A stretch of DNA of 64,000 nt from Lysobacterales bacterium (GCA_016703225.1 JADJCM010000001.1:1488001-1552000); one strand, 5' to 3'. Numbered from the stretch's first letter, positions 41,983 to 52,697 are shown. Numbers and translations are program-made. Notes: a model not told the origin generated them from the letters alone.

Positions 41983-43014
41983 TCACCGCTCCGAATGTCC
42001 GCCGTCGACGGCGTCGCGGCGATTGAACAAGTCGGGTTTGATCAGGTCGAGGAAGGCGCGTGCCTGCGGGCTCAGGTACTTGCCCCTGCGCATGACAACG
42101 CCGTAGCTGCGCTGCGGGAAGTGCGCGCGCATGTTGCGCACTTCCAGGCGGTCCTCGGGGCGCAGGCAGATGCCGGTGACGATCGAGATGCCGAGTCCCA
42201 TCGACACGTACTGCTTGATGATCTCCCAGCCGCCGACTTCGATCGCGACCTGGTAGGGGACGCGCGCCTGCTGGAAGATCAAGTCCACCAGCCGGTAGGT
42301 GGTCACCCTGCGCGGCGGCAGGATCAGCCCGTAGGACGAAAGGTCTTCCAGACCGATGTCGGTCTTCTGCATCAGCGGATGGTTCGGTGGCGTGATCAGC
42401 ATTGGGTCGAAGTGGTACACGGCTTCGTAGGCCAGGTCGTTCGGCACGTCGACCATCGAGCCGACCGCGAAATCGGCGCTGTCGTTGCGCAACATGGCCA
42501 GGCCCTCGTTGCCGGTGACGTTGACCAGATGCAGGCGCACTTTCGGGTGGTGCTGCCGGAACGCCTGCACCAGGTTCGGCATCAGGTACTGGATGGTCGA
42601 GATGCCCGCGGCGATGGTGACCTCGCCGGCGTCCATCGCGACCAGCCGGGTGCGGAAGTTGGCGTCGACGGCATCGAAGCCGTCAACCAGCGGCAGTGCC
42701 AGCTCGTACAGCGCCCGACCCTCACGCGTGAGTTGCACGCGCCTGCTGCCGCGCTCGATGAGCGCAACGCCGAGCTCGCGCTCGAGCGCGCCGATCTGCA
42801 GGCTGATCGAAGGCTGGCTCAGGAACAGGGCTTCGGCGGCGCGCGAGAAGGTGCCGAGCTTGGCGCTCATGCAGAATGCCCGCAGTTGCTTGAGGCGATT
42901 GCCCTTGTAGTAGAAACGAACCGCGCCTTCGCCCTTCCGCCGCCGCCGTTGGGGTGGGACTTCGCCCGAAATCGGGATCGCAGTCGAACGCTTGTTTGTT
43001 TTTCTGGGCTGCAT
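41983..43014 (-). CDS. LysR-family regulator, divergent from aceBA
   Basis: A 343-residue LysR-type regulator with a winged helix-turn-helix at about residues 38-97 (LKQLRAFCMSAKLGTFSRAAE, then LFLSQPSISLQIGALERELG) and a two-lobed effector domain to the C-terminus. A basic extension of about 35 residues precedes the HTH. The ATG at 43014 follows AAGG; an upstream in-frame ATG at 43062 would overlap the palindromes. It shares a 149-base control region with aceB, so it most likely controls the glyoxylate genes and itself. Confidence 0.92.
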   Translation of the reverse strand: MQPRKTNKRSTAIPISGEVPPQRRRRKGEGAVRFYYKGNRLKQLRAFCMSAKLGTFSRAAEALFLSQPSISLQIGALERELGVALIERGSRRVQLTREGRALYELALPLVDGFDAVDANFRTRLVAMDAGEVTIAAGISTIQYLMPNLVQAFRQHHPKVRLHLVNVTGNEGLAMLRNDSADFAVGSMVDVPNDLAYEAVYHFDPMLITPPNHPLMQKTDIGLEDLSSYGLILPPRRVTTYRLVDLIFQQARVPYQVAIEVGGWEIIKQYVSMGLGISIVTGICLRPEDRLEVRNMRAHFPQRSYGVVMRRGKYLSPQARAFLDLIKPDLFNRRDAVDGGHSER

Positions 43015-43034
43015 ATCAATGCCTTGCGTGCGAT

Positions 43035-43047
43035 TTGACGACGTCAA
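43035..43047. promoter_or_regulatory. Palindrome TTGACG-A-CGTCAA, candidate LysR operator
   Basis: A perfect 13-base palindrome centred at 43041, between the LysR start (43014) and aceB (43164). A second perfect palindrome lies 33 bases away (three helical turns), as expected for the two half-sites of a LysR tetramer. Function inferred. Confidence 0.5.
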
Positions 43048-43067
43048 TAGTTCGCATTGAAACATTC

Positions 43068-43080
43068 GGTTTGTCAAACC
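43068..43080. promoter_or_regulatory. Palindrome GGTTTG-T-CAAACC, candidate LysR operator
   Basis: A perfect 13-base palindrome centred at 43074, 84 bases before the aceB ATG. It is the second of the pair in this control region. The core TTTGTCAAA fits the loose T-N11-A logic of LysR sites. Function inferred. Confidence 0.5.
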
Positions 43081-43163
43081 AAAGTTCCGGGCGTAGCGTC
43101 GGGACCTCGGCAGGAATGTGGAGGGCATTCCGGTCGGACCCACGAACCAATCAAGGAATTCGT

Positions 43164-44753
<1,590 letters not shown>

Positions 44754-44762
44754 AGTGTTTCT

Positions 44763-44865
44763 CCTCCCCTTTGCGCAGCAAGGGGGAGGTCGGGAGGGGG
44801 TCGGCTCTGGAGCGATGAAGAGCGACCCCACCCCAACCCTCCCCTCGCTCCGCGAAGGGAGGGGG
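44763..44865. repeat. Two GC-rich hairpins between aceB and aceA
   Basis: CCTCCCCTT-(8)-AAGGGGGAGG at 44763-44789 and CCCTCCCCTCG-(5)-CGAAGGGAGGG at 44837-44865 form two related palindromes in opposite sense. The stretch between them reads GTCGGGAGGGGGTCGGCTC at 44790. This is a REP-like intergenic cluster. It could stabilise the upstream aceB message or set the aceB to aceA ratio; no T-run follows, so it is not a clear terminator. Confidence 0.8.
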
Positions 44866-44930
44866 CAGGAAGCCGAAGTTCCATCCGATTGCTTTCGTCC
44901 TCCCCGACGCCCCAGCCCCGAGGTAACGCC

Positions 44931-46226
44931 ATGAAGACCACACTCCCCACCGCCGAACAGATCCAACTGGACTGGACCAGCAACCCGCGCTGGGCCGGTG
45001 TCAAACGCGGCTACTCCGCAGCGGATGTGGTGCGCCTGCGCGGTTCCGTACACGTGGAGCACACGCTGGCCAAGCGTGGCGCCGAGAAGCTCTGGCATTC
45101 CCTGCACAGCGAGCCGTTCGTGAACGCGCTCGGTGCCATGACCGGCAACCAGGCGATGCAGCAGGTCAAGGCCGGGCTCAAGGCGATCTATCTGTCCGGC
45201 TGGCAAGTCGCGGCCGATGCCAACACCGCGGGTGCGATGTATCCGGACCAGTCGCTGTACCCGGTCGACTCGGTGCCGAACGTCGTGCGCCGCATCAACA
45301 ACACGCTGCTGCGCGCCGACCAGATCCACCATGCCGAGGGCCGTGACGACATCGATTGGCTGCAGCCGATCGTGGCCGATGCCGAGGCCGGGTTCGGCGG
45401 CGTGCTGAACGCCTTCGAGCTGATGAAACACATGATCGAAGCGGGTGCCTCCGCGGTGCACTGGGAAGACCAGCTGGCGAGCGCCAAGAAATGCGGACAC
45501 ATGGGCGGCAAGGTGTTGGTGCCGACCCAGGAAGCGGTGCAGAAGCTCGTCGCCGCGCGCCTCGCCGCGGACATCGCCGGGGTGCCGACGCTGATCGTGG
45601 CGCGCACCGACGCCATGGGTGCGGCGCTGCTCACCAGCGACGTCGACGAGAACGACAAGCCGTTCTGCAACGGCCGCCGCACTGTCGAAGGCTTCTACGA
45701 GACCGACATGGGCATCGACCAGGCGATCTCGCGCGGCCTGGCCTATGCGCCCTACGCCGACCTGGTCTGGTGCGAGACCTCGACCCCGAGCCTGGAGGAG
45801 GCGCGCAAGTTCGCCGAAGCCATCCATGCCAAGTTCCCGGGCAAGCTGCTTGCCTACAACTGCTCGCCGAGCTTCAACTGGAAGAAGAACCTGGACGAGC
45901 AGACCATCGCCAGCTTCCAGAAGGACATCGCGGCGATGGGCTACAAGTTCCAGTTCATTACGCTCGCCGGCTTCCACGCCCTCAACCACTCGATGTGGAA
46001 ACTCGCGACCGGCTACAAGGATCGCCAGATGGCGGCCTATGTCGAACTGCAGGAGCAGGAGTTCGTCGACGAGAAGCGCGGCTACTCCGCGGCCAAGCAT
46101 CAGCGTGAGGTCGGCGTCGGCTACTTCGACCAGGTCAATGAAGTGATCGCCGGCGGCCAGAGTTCGCTCGCGGCGCTGCACGGTTCGACCGAGCAGGAGC
46201 AGTTCCACGCCGAGAAGGCGGCCTGA
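44931..46226 (+). CDS. aceA: Isocitrate lyase
   Basis: A 431-residue isocitrate lyase that splits isocitrate into glyoxylate and succinate. The signature KKCGHMGGK holds catalytic Cys188. TAGAMYPDQSLYP, ADAEAGFGG and VARTDA are also present. Length matches the bacterial enzyme (about 430). The ATG at 44931 follows GAGG. With aceB it forms the complete glyoxylate bypass used when growing on acetate or fatty acids. Confidence 0.98.
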   Translation: MKTTLPTAEQIQLDWTSNPRWAGVKRGYSAADVVRLRGSVHVEHTLAKRGAEKLWHSLHSEPFVNALGAMTGNQAMQQVKAGLKAIYLSGWQVAADANTAGAMYPDQSLYPVDSVPNVVRRINNTLLRADQIHHAEGRDDIDWLQPIVADAEAGFGGVLNAFELMKHMIEAGASAVHWEDQLASAKKCGHMGGKVLVPTQEAVQKLVAARLAADIAGVPTLIVARTDAMGAALLTSDVDENDKPFCNGRRTVEGFYETDMGIDQAISRGLAYAPYADLVWCETSTPSLEEARKFAEAIHAKFPGKLLAYNCSPSFNWKKNLDEQTIASFQKDIAAMGYKFQFITLAGFHALNHSMWKLATGYKDRQMAAYVELQEQEFVDEKRGYSAAKHQREVGVGYFDQVNEVIAGGQSSLAALHGSTEQEQFHAEKAA

Positions 46227-46230
46227 GCAT

Positions 46231-46267
46231 CGCCGGCGCCCGGGGGCATCCCCCTCGGGCGGCCGGC
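46231..46267 (+). terminator. Long GC hairpin after aceA
   Basis: CGCCGGCGCCCGGGGGCATC followed by CCCCTCGGGCGGCCGGCG can form a long GC stem with a short loop 5 bases after the aceA stop. There is no T-run, so it may be a 3' stabiliser or a Rho-assisted end rather than a classic terminator. Nothing else is visible in the 136 bases before the next gene. Confidence 0.4.
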
Positions 46268-46362
46268 GAGAACGCTTTGCGGGCATCGCTTGAACCCGCG
46301 GTGCCCGTCACAGTCTTTTCTTGCGGTCAACCTAGCATCGCCTCTCGCGTTGGAGATGGCTG

Positions 46363-48159
46363 ATGAAACCCCTGATCGCTTCTGCTCTTGGAGTCTGGTG
46401 CCTGTGCGCGGCGACGCCCGCCGCTGCTGGCTCCGATGTCATCTTCGGCGGCCACACCGCCGGCTTCGAGTCGGTCTACTTCATCCCGCAGAGCGATGAA
46501 GAGGCAGCGCGCTTTCTGACCCAGGCCACGTTCGGGCCGAGCAAGACCACGATCGCGCAGTTCCGGGCGTCGAGCTACGACGGCTGGATCAGCCAGCAGC
46601 TGGCGCAACCGCCGACGCTGGCGCGCGCCTATCTCGACGCGCTCGCCGCGCTGCCGACGCCGCCCTCGATCGGACAGAGCCAGCGCATGGACCGCTGGTT
46701 CCACACCGCCGGGTTCGGGCCCGACCAGCTGCGTCAGCGCATGGCCTTCGCGCTGTCGCAGATCCTGGTGGTGTCCGATCGCGCCGACGCGCTGTCCAAC
46801 GACGCCTTCGGGGTCGCCGAGTACGCCGATATCCTCGCCCGCAATGCGTTTGGCAACTACCGCCAGTTGCTCGAGGAAGTCACGCTGTCTCCGATGATGG
46901 GGCGCTACCTCAGCCATTGGCGCAACCGCAAAGCGAACCTCACCGGCACCCAGTTGCCGGACGAGAACTACGCGCGCGAGATCATGCAGCTGTTCACCAT
47001 CGGTCTGATCGAGCGCGCCGACGACTTCTCGCCGATCCTCGACGGGCTCGGCCAACCGATCCCGACCTACGTGCAGCAGGACGTGAGCGAACTCGCCCGC
47101 GTGTTCACCGGCTGGTCCTACGACTGCGCCGGATCCGGCAGCTGCAACACCTACACCGGGCTGTACAGCGGCCCCTCCGGCTACACGCCGATGGCCTGCT
47201 TCCCGGCCTACGCCGACAGCGGCGCCAAGACCCTGCTCGGCGGCGCGCCGATCGTGGCCGGGCCGGTCTGCGGCACCGGGTCAAGCGGCACCTCGCAACC
47301 GAGCGACCCGGCTGTGGTCACCGCCTGCCGCGCCTACTGCGTGGACCAGATCGAGACCACGCTCGACTATCTGTTCAATCACCCGAACGTGGCACCGTTT
47401 GTGTCGCGGCAGCTGATCCAGCGCTTCGTCACCAGCGATCCCTCCGGTGCCTACATCGCCCGCGTCGCGGCGGTGTTCAACGACAACGGCCAGGGCGTGC
47501 GCGGTGACCTGGGCGCGGTGCTGCGCGCCATCCTGCTCGATGACGAGGCGCGCGTGGCGCCGCTCGATCCCGCCGTCGCCTACGGCAAGCTGCGCGAACC
47601 GCTGCTGCGCCTGACCGCAGTCTGGCGCGCGTTCGGCGTTACCGCACCGGCGGCGGTGAACGGCGAAATCCAGATGGGCATCCGCAGTCCGCAGACCAAC
47701 TTCGCGCAGCGGCCGCTGGGCGCCAACAGCGTGTTCAACTTCTACGAGCCCGACTACCGGCCACCGGGCGCACTGGACGCCGCCGACGTCTACGCGCCCG
47801 AGTTCCAGATCGCCAACGAGACTACGGCGATGACCGCGGCGAACGAACTGTGGAGCCGCATCTGGGCCGGCTACAGCACATCGAGCGGCACTTTCACCAC
47901 GCCGACCACGAGCGCCTGGCTCAACGTCGCCGACCTAGTGCCGCTGGTGACCGGCGCCAATGCCACCGGCGCCAACGCCTACAACCTGTTCCTCGACGAG
48001 ATCGACCTGCGCCTGTTCGGCAACACCATGGGCGCGGACACGCGCAACGTGCTGCGCAATTTCCTGATCTTCAGCATGGCCGGCAGCCACGAGCACCTCA
48101 AGATCCTGTCGACCGTGCACCTGGCGACGATGTCCCCCGAATTCCTGGTCCAGCGCTGA
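46363..48159 (+). CDS. DUF1800 family exported protein
   Basis: A 598-residue protein with a signal peptide (MKPLIASALGVWCLCAATPAAAG) and a DUF1800 domain: AARFLTQATFGPSK at the start, DRWFHTAGFGPDQLRQRMAFALSQI, LPDENYAREIMQLFTIGL, and RSPQTNFAQRPLGANSVFNFYEPDY. The insert around residues 255-330 is rich in Cys and Gly/Ser. DUF1800 proteins are usually encoded beside a DUF1501 protein, as here (7-base gap). The biochemical role is unknown. Confidence 0.93.
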   Translation: MKPLIASALGVWCLCAATPAAAGSDVIFGGHTAGFESVYFIPQSDEEAARFLTQATFGPSKTTIAQFRASSYDGWISQQLAQPPTLARAYLDALAALPTPPSIGQSQRMDRWFHTAGFGPDQLRQRMAFALSQILVVSDRADALSNDAFGVAEYADILARNAFGNYRQLLEEVTLSPMMGRYLSHWRNRKANLTGTQLPDENYAREIMQLFTIGLIERADDFSPILDGLGQPIPTYVQQDVSELARVFTGWSYDCAGSGSCNTYTGLYSGPSGYTPMACFPAYADSGAKTLLGGAPIVAGPVCGTGSSGTSQPSDPAVVTACRAYCVDQIETTLDYLFNHPNVAPFVSRQLIQRFVTSDPSGAYIARVAAVFNDNGQGVRGDLGAVLRAILLDDEARVAPLDPAVAYGKLREPLLRLTAVWRAFGVTAPAAVNGEIQMGIRSPQTNFAQRPLGANSVFNFYEPDYRPPGALDAADVYAPEFQIANETTAMTAANELWSRIWAGYSTSSGTFTTPTTSAWLNVADLVPLVTGANATGANAYNLFLDEIDLRLFGNTMGADTRNVLRNFLIFSMAGSHEHLKILSTVHLATMSPEFLVQR

Positions 48160-48166
48160 GGGTGCC

Positions 48167-49705
48167 ATGAGCCAATCCCGTGATCGCCGCGATTTCCTGC
48201 GCAGCCTTGGCGCCACGCTCACCGCCGGTTCGGCGCGAGCCCTCTTGCCGCAGCTCGGCTTGGTCGGCAGCGCCCTGGCCGCCGTACCGCGCGGCAAGGC
48301 CTTCGGCAACTACCGCGCCCTGGTCTGCGTGTACCTCGACGGCGGCAACGACTCCTGGAACCTGCTGGTGCCGCGCGACAGCACCGGGCCCGGCAGTCTC
48401 TACAGCACCTACCGCGACGCCCGCGGCGGGCTCTACGACGCCGGCACCAATCCAGACGGGCTGGCGCTCGATTTCGCTGCACTGCGCCCGATCTCGCCCG
48501 ATGGGTTCGCCGCGAGCAGCTTCGGCCTGCACCCGCAGTGCGCCGACTACACGTTCACGCCGCAGGGCGGATCGTCGACCACCCAGTCGGGACTCGCCAG
48601 CCTGTTCGCGCAGCAGCGGCTCGGCATGCTGGTAAACGTCGGCACCCTGGTGCAACCGATCACCAAGGCCACCTACAACACCACGCCGCGGCCGCCCCAG
48701 CTGTATTCGCACAACGACCAGACCACGCTCTGGCACCTCGGGCGCACCAACCCGAACCATCCCTATGGCTGGGGCGGCGAGCTCGCCTCGCGGGTCGATT
48801 CCGGCAACCAGTTGCAGTCGCTTGCGCCGTGCATTTCCATCGCCGGCAGCTCGCGCTTCCTGGTCGGCGACGGCGTCTACCCGTACCAGATGTCCACCAG
48901 CGGTGCGACCAGCCTCAGCAACTACTCGGCCACCGCCGGCGGCCTGCAGTCGGCGCGGCGCGCGGCGCTCGACCAGATGCTCACGATTGCTTATCCGCAT
49001 CCGTTTGGCGACGAGTACGCGCGGCTGACCACGCGTTCGCTCGACTTGTCCGCGACCATCAGCACCGCGCTGACCGGCTTCGGCACGGTGACCACGCCGT
49101 ATCAGCAGACCTCGGCCAGCAATACCGACGCCCAGGTCACCGTCGCCGGCACCAACTATTCAAACAGCCTGCTCGACCAATTGCGCATGGTCGCGCGCAT
49201 GATCAAGGTCTCGCGACCGGGTTCCGGCGCCGGCATCAACCACGAGCGCCAGGTGTTTCTGGTGCGCCTCGGTGGTTTCGACACCCACGACACCCAGATG
49301 AGCAATACCGGGCAGCCGTTGCTGCTGGCGCGGCTCAACCAGGCGCTGGCCTGGTTCTGGCGAGCGCTGTCGGACATGGGCGTGCACAACGAAGTGACGC
49401 TGTTCACGATGAGCGAGTTCGCGCGCACCTTGTCCTCGAACGGCAACGGCTCCGACCACGCATGGGGCGGCGTGCAGCTTGCGCTCGGCGGCGCAGTGGC
49501 CGGGCGCAAGTTCTACGGCACCTTCCCCAACCAGACCCTGGATGGCCCCGACAGCTTCTCGCGCGGCCAGTTCCTGCCGACCACGCCGGTCGACACCTAC
49601 GCCGCCACGCTCGCGCGCTGGATGGGCGTGCCCGACATCGACCTGGAGCAGGTGTTCCCGAACCTGGTGAACTTCAGTCCCGACACCCTGCCGTTCCTGC
49701 CTTGA
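48167..49705 (+). CDS. DUF1501 family protein with a Tat signal
   Basis: A 512-residue protein with a twin-arginine leader (DRRDFLRSLG, Arg7-Arg8), so it should be folded and exported by TatABC, which is encoded at 37721-38977. The DUF1501 body shows LVCVYLDGGNDSWNLLVPRD, VRLGGFDTHDTQ, LFTMSEFARTLSSNGNGSDHAWGG and the sulfatase-like fold motifs. It overlaps no gene and trails the DUF1800 gene by 7 bases. Substrate unknown. Confidence 0.94.
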   Translation: MSQSRDRRDFLRSLGATLTAGSARALLPQLGLVGSALAAVPRGKAFGNYRALVCVYLDGGNDSWNLLVPRDSTGPGSLYSTYRDARGGLYDAGTNPDGLALDFAALRPISPDGFAASSFGLHPQCADYTFTPQGGSSTTQSGLASLFAQQRLGMLVNVGTLVQPITKATYNTTPRPPQLYSHNDQTTLWHLGRTNPNHPYGWGGELASRVDSGNQLQSLAPCISIAGSSRFLVGDGVYPYQMSTSGATSLSNYSATAGGLQSARRAALDQMLTIAYPHPFGDEYARLTTRSLDLSATISTALTGFGTVTTPYQQTSASNTDAQVTVAGTNYSNSLLDQLRMVARMIKVSRPGSGAGINHERQVFLVRLGGFDTHDTQMSNTGQPLLLARLNQALAWFWRALSDMGVHNEVTLFTMSEFARTLSSNGNGSDHAWGGVQLALGGAVAGRKFYGTFPNQTLDGPDSFSRGQFLPTTPVDTYAATLARWMGVPDIDLEQVFPNLVNFSPDTLPFLP

Positions 49706-49763
49706 GCGACTTGCGGCCTCGGTCGTGCCGGCCGACACTCGGGCTCCCGAACCGGAGCGTGTC

Positions 49764-51527
49764 ATGGCCGAACCGAAACCCGCCGTTGCCGGCGCACTGA
49801 AGCAGAATGTCAGCGTGGCGAAGAACCTGTTCTTCGGCGAGATCGTCGAGGAGAACCTGTTCCCGTATCCGCAGATGCGCGAGCGCGATCGCGAGATGCT
49901 CGGGATGATGGTGAGTTCGATCGACGACTTCCTCACCAGCCACAAGGACGATTTCCGGCACTGGGACGAGGCCGCCGAACAGCCGGCCGAGTTCATCCAG
50001 CAGCTGCGCGACATGGGCCTGTTCGGCCTGATCATTCCGGAAGCGCATGGCGGCCTGGAACTCAGCAACGCCGCCTATGCGCGCGTGTTGTCGCAGACTT
50101 CGCGCCATGATTCGTCGACCTCGCTGACCATCGGCGCGCATTCGTCGATCGGCATGAAGGGGCTATTGCTGTTCGGCAACGAGGTGCAGAAAGCCAAGTA
50201 CCTGCCGAAGCTCGCCAGTGGCGAAATGATCGCCGCGTTCTGCCTGACCGAATCCGGCGCCGGTTCTGACGCCGCCTCGATTCGCACCAAGGCCGTGCGC
50301 CAGGCGGATGGGTCGTGGGTCCTCAATGGCGAGAAGATCTGGATCACCAACGGCGGCATCGCGCAGTTCTACACCGTGTTCGCACGCACCGACGACACCG
50401 ACGGCAAGATGACCGCGTTCATCGTCGAGGCCGGCTGGCCCGGGGTCTCGCATGGGCCGCACGAGCAGAAGATGGGCATCCGCTCCTCGAGCACGACCAC
50501 GGTCGCGTTCAGCGACGTGCGCGTGCCGGCCGAGTGCGTGCTCGGCGAGCCGGGCAAGGGCTTCAAGGTGGCGATGGCGATCTTGAACAACGGCCGCACC
50601 GGGCTTGGTGGCGGCGCGGTTGGCGGCATGAAGACGCTGATCGCGCTCAGCACGCAGCAGGCCAAGGATCGCAAGCAATTCGGCCGGCCGATCGCCGAGT
50701 TCGGATTGGTGCGCGAGAAGATCGCGCAGATGACGGTGGACTGCTTCGCTGCGGAGAGCGCGGTGTGGATGGTCGCGCACTACATCGACTCGGGTTGCAG
50801 CGACTATTCGACCGAGGCCGCGATCAGCAAGGTGTTTGCTTCCGACGCGATCCAGCGCCACGCGCATGAAGCGCTGCAGATCGCCGCCGGCAACGGTTTC
50901 ATGAAGGAATTCCCGTACGAACGCATCCAGCGTGACTCGCGCATCCTGTCGATCTTCGAAGGCACCAACGAGATCCTGCGCCTGTACATCGCGCTGTCCG
51001 GCATGAAGGACGTGGGTGCCAGCCTGAGCGAGCTGAAGTCCGCGATCGGCGACATCTTCAACAACCCGATCAAGGGCTTTGGTGTGCTCGGCGGCTACGG
51101 TCAGCGGCGCCTGTCGCATGCCACCGGTTTCGGCACCGACCACATCGTGCGGGAGATGCATCCGCGGCTGCAGAAGCTCGCGAAGATCTATGAGCAGTAC
51201 ACGGTGGAACTGGCGCGCGTCTCCGACGTGCTGCTGCGAAAATACGGCAGGGGCATCGCCGACTACCAGCACCAGCAGAAGCGCGCCGCCGACATCGCCA
51301 TCGACCTGTTCGTCGGCCTGTGCACGCTGTCGCGCGCCGATGCGCTCGACAAGGCTGGTGATGCGCACTCGGAGCAGGCGCTGGCGATCGCCGAGGTGTT
51401 CACCAAGCAGGCGCGGCGGCGCATGTTTCGCAACGTGCGCGGCGTTGAGAAGAACGAGGATGGCGAGATCGAAGCCCTGGCTGGCTTCATCCTGGAGCGC
51501 GGCAGCTATCCGTGGGATGTGATTTGA
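49764..51527 (+). CDS. Acyl-CoA dehydrogenase (very-long-chain/ACAD9 type)
   Basis: A 587-residue FAD acyl-CoA dehydrogenase, longer than the usual 380 residues because of a C-terminal extension as in VLCAD/ACAD9. FAD and substrate motifs: AFCLTESGAGSDAASIRT, WITNGG, QKMGIRSSSTT, and the late RIQRDSRILSIFEGTNEI with the catalytic-base Glu. It carries out the first oxidation of beta-oxidation. ATG 49764 (GGAG upstream). Its last 41 bases overlap the convergent gene on the other strand. Confidence 0.93.
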   Translation: MAEPKPAVAGALKQNVSVAKNLFFGEIVEENLFPYPQMRERDREMLGMMVSSIDDFLTSHKDDFRHWDEAAEQPAEFIQQLRDMGLFGLIIPEAHGGLELSNAAYARVLSQTSRHDSSTSLTIGAHSSIGMKGLLLFGNEVQKAKYLPKLASGEMIAAFCLTESGAGSDAASIRTKAVRQADGSWVLNGEKIWITNGGIAQFYTVFARTDDTDGKMTAFIVEAGWPGVSHGPHEQKMGIRSSSTTTVAFSDVRVPAECVLGEPGKGFKVAMAILNNGRTGLGGGAVGGMKTLIALSTQQAKDRKQFGRPIAEFGLVREKIAQMTVDCFAAESAVWMVAHYIDSGCSDYSTEAAISKVFASDAIQRHAHEALQIAAGNGFMKEFPYERIQRDSRILSIFEGTNEILRLYIALSGMKDVGASLSELKSAIGDIFNNPIKGFGVLGGYGQRRLSHATGFGTDHIVREMHPRLQKLAKIYEQYTVELARVSDVLLRKYGRGIADYQHQQKRAADIAIDLFVGLCTLSRADALDKAGDAHSEQALAIAEVFTKQARRRMFRNVRGVEKNEDGEIEALAGFILERGSYPWDVI

Positions 51528-52275
51528 GCGCCGCAAGCAAGACCGCGAGGATCAGCACGGCCAGCGCCAGGTTGCGCGGACCGGGCACCGGTGCGGTGGG
51601 CAGCGCGTAGTCGATCACCAGCAGCGGTCGTGCGGCGGGATCGGAGGACTCGGCCGATTCCAGACGCTTGGCGGTGGGCGGCACCTGCGCCTCGTTGCTG
51701 AGCAGCAGCCAACCGTGGTTGCTGGCGGGGTTCGCGCGCCAGGACGCGAGGTCGGCGAGCATTTGCGCAGTCGCGGGCACCAGGTAGCGGGTTTCGCCGT
51801 CGAGCGTGAGGGTTGCGCTGGCGATCGCTGCGAAGTCGCCGCCAGCGGCAGTCCAGGGATCGGCGGGAAACGCGCGCAGCGACCAGGTCGGATCGCCCAT
51901 GCTGGGCATGGTGCCTTGACCACCGGGTGTGCCGGCGTTGGACGATCCTTCTGTCCACGCGGCGCTGACGCGGTGCAGGCCGACATCGACGGGACCACTG
52001 GTGGTGCGCGAGACCGTGAGTTCCAGTCGTGCCGATTGAATCAGTGCATTCGCCGGCAATGCGCTCGGATCGAAACGCAACAGCGCGCGTCGACGCGTGC
52101 CGGCGACGATGCGCCCGACGAACAGGTGCGGGCCCTGGCTGTCGGCAGTCTCTGGGTCGCCGGCCAGGGGCTGGTACAGCGTGGCGTCGGCGATCGCCGG
52201 GAGTACGAGGGTTTCGCTTCGCGCCCCGGCGGCAGCGAGCGCAAGCGCCGCGAACAGTGCGAGGCGCGCGTTCAC
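51487..52275 (-). CDS. DNRLRE-domain exported protein with C-terminal hydrophobic tail
   Basis: A 262-residue exported protein. Signal peptide (ALFAALALAAAGARSE), then a jelly-roll DNRLRE-type domain: DATLYQPLAGDPETADSQGPHLFVGRI, LLRFDPSALPANALIQSARLELTV and a Ser/Thr-rich middle. The last 30 residues, VPGPRNLALAVLILAVLLAA plus KSHPTDS, look like a PEP-CTERM-like anchor without the usual Arg cluster. The GTG at 52275 overlaps the preceding stop (GTGA). The 3' end lies inside the acyl-CoA dehydrogenase 3' end (41 bases). Confidence 0.82.
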   Translation of the reverse strand: MNARLALFAALALAAAGARSETLVLPAIADATLYQPLAGDPETADSQGPHLFVGRIVAGTRRRALLRFDPSALPANALIQSARLELTVSRTTSGPVDVGLHRVSAAWTEGSSNAGTPGGQGTMPSMGDPTWSLRAFPADPWTAAGGDFAAIASATLTLDGETRYLVPATAQMLADLASWRANPASNHGWLLLSNEAQVPPTAKRLESAESSDPAARPLLVIDYALPTAPVPGPRNLALAVLILAVLLAALKSHPTDSCRAPG

Positions 52276-52697
52276 GGCGCGGCCTTGCGCGGCAGGCTGT
52301 CGCCGAGCACCACCCACGCGACCGCCGTGTCATGGCAGACGTGCAACTGCGGATCGCGATCGAGCGAGCCTTCGATCAGCGCCCGCGCCAGATGGATCTC
52401 GCCCGGCCAGCGCGACGAGCGGAACGCGGTCGGCGATCCGCAGTGCGAGCAGAAGCCGCGTTGCGCTTCGGCGGACGACGCATACCAGCGCAGCGTGGCA
52501 TCGGCGACCCAGCGGAACTGGGCTTCGGCGACGCCGACCCAAGTCACGAACGCCGCTCCATGTGCGCGCTGGCACATCGTGCAGTGGCAGTGCGCGACCC
52601 ACTTGCTCGGCAGGTCGAACTCGAAGCGCGTGGCGCCGCACAGGCAGCCACCCACCACGCTCGCATCGGCAACCATGTTCGTCGATCCCGTGGACAT
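52272..52697 (-). CDS. GFA family (CENP-V/GFA) zinc protein
   Basis: A 141-residue protein of the glutathione-dependent formaldehyde-activating enzyme (GFA) family. Zinc-binding Cys motifs: GGCLCGATRF, AHCHCTMCQRAHGAAF and GFCSHCGSPTAF. Members are small beta-folds; a true formaldehyde role is not shown for most. ATG 52697 is used because it starts the family sequence. It overlaps the DNRLRE gene by 4 bases. Confidence 0.9.
   Translation of the reverse strand: MSTGSTNMVADASVVGGCLCGATRFEFDLPSKWVAHCHCTMCQRAHGAAFVTWVGVAEAQFRWVADATLRWYASSAEAQRGFCSHCGSPTAFRSSRWPGEIHLARALIEGSLDRDPQLHVCHDTAVAWVVLGDSLPRKAAP

Noticed and set aside
44763..44865. Attenuator or riboswitch between aceB and aceA.
   Set aside because: The hairpins are simple repeat palindromes with no alternative pairing, leader peptide or T-run. 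A repeat element is the simpler reading.
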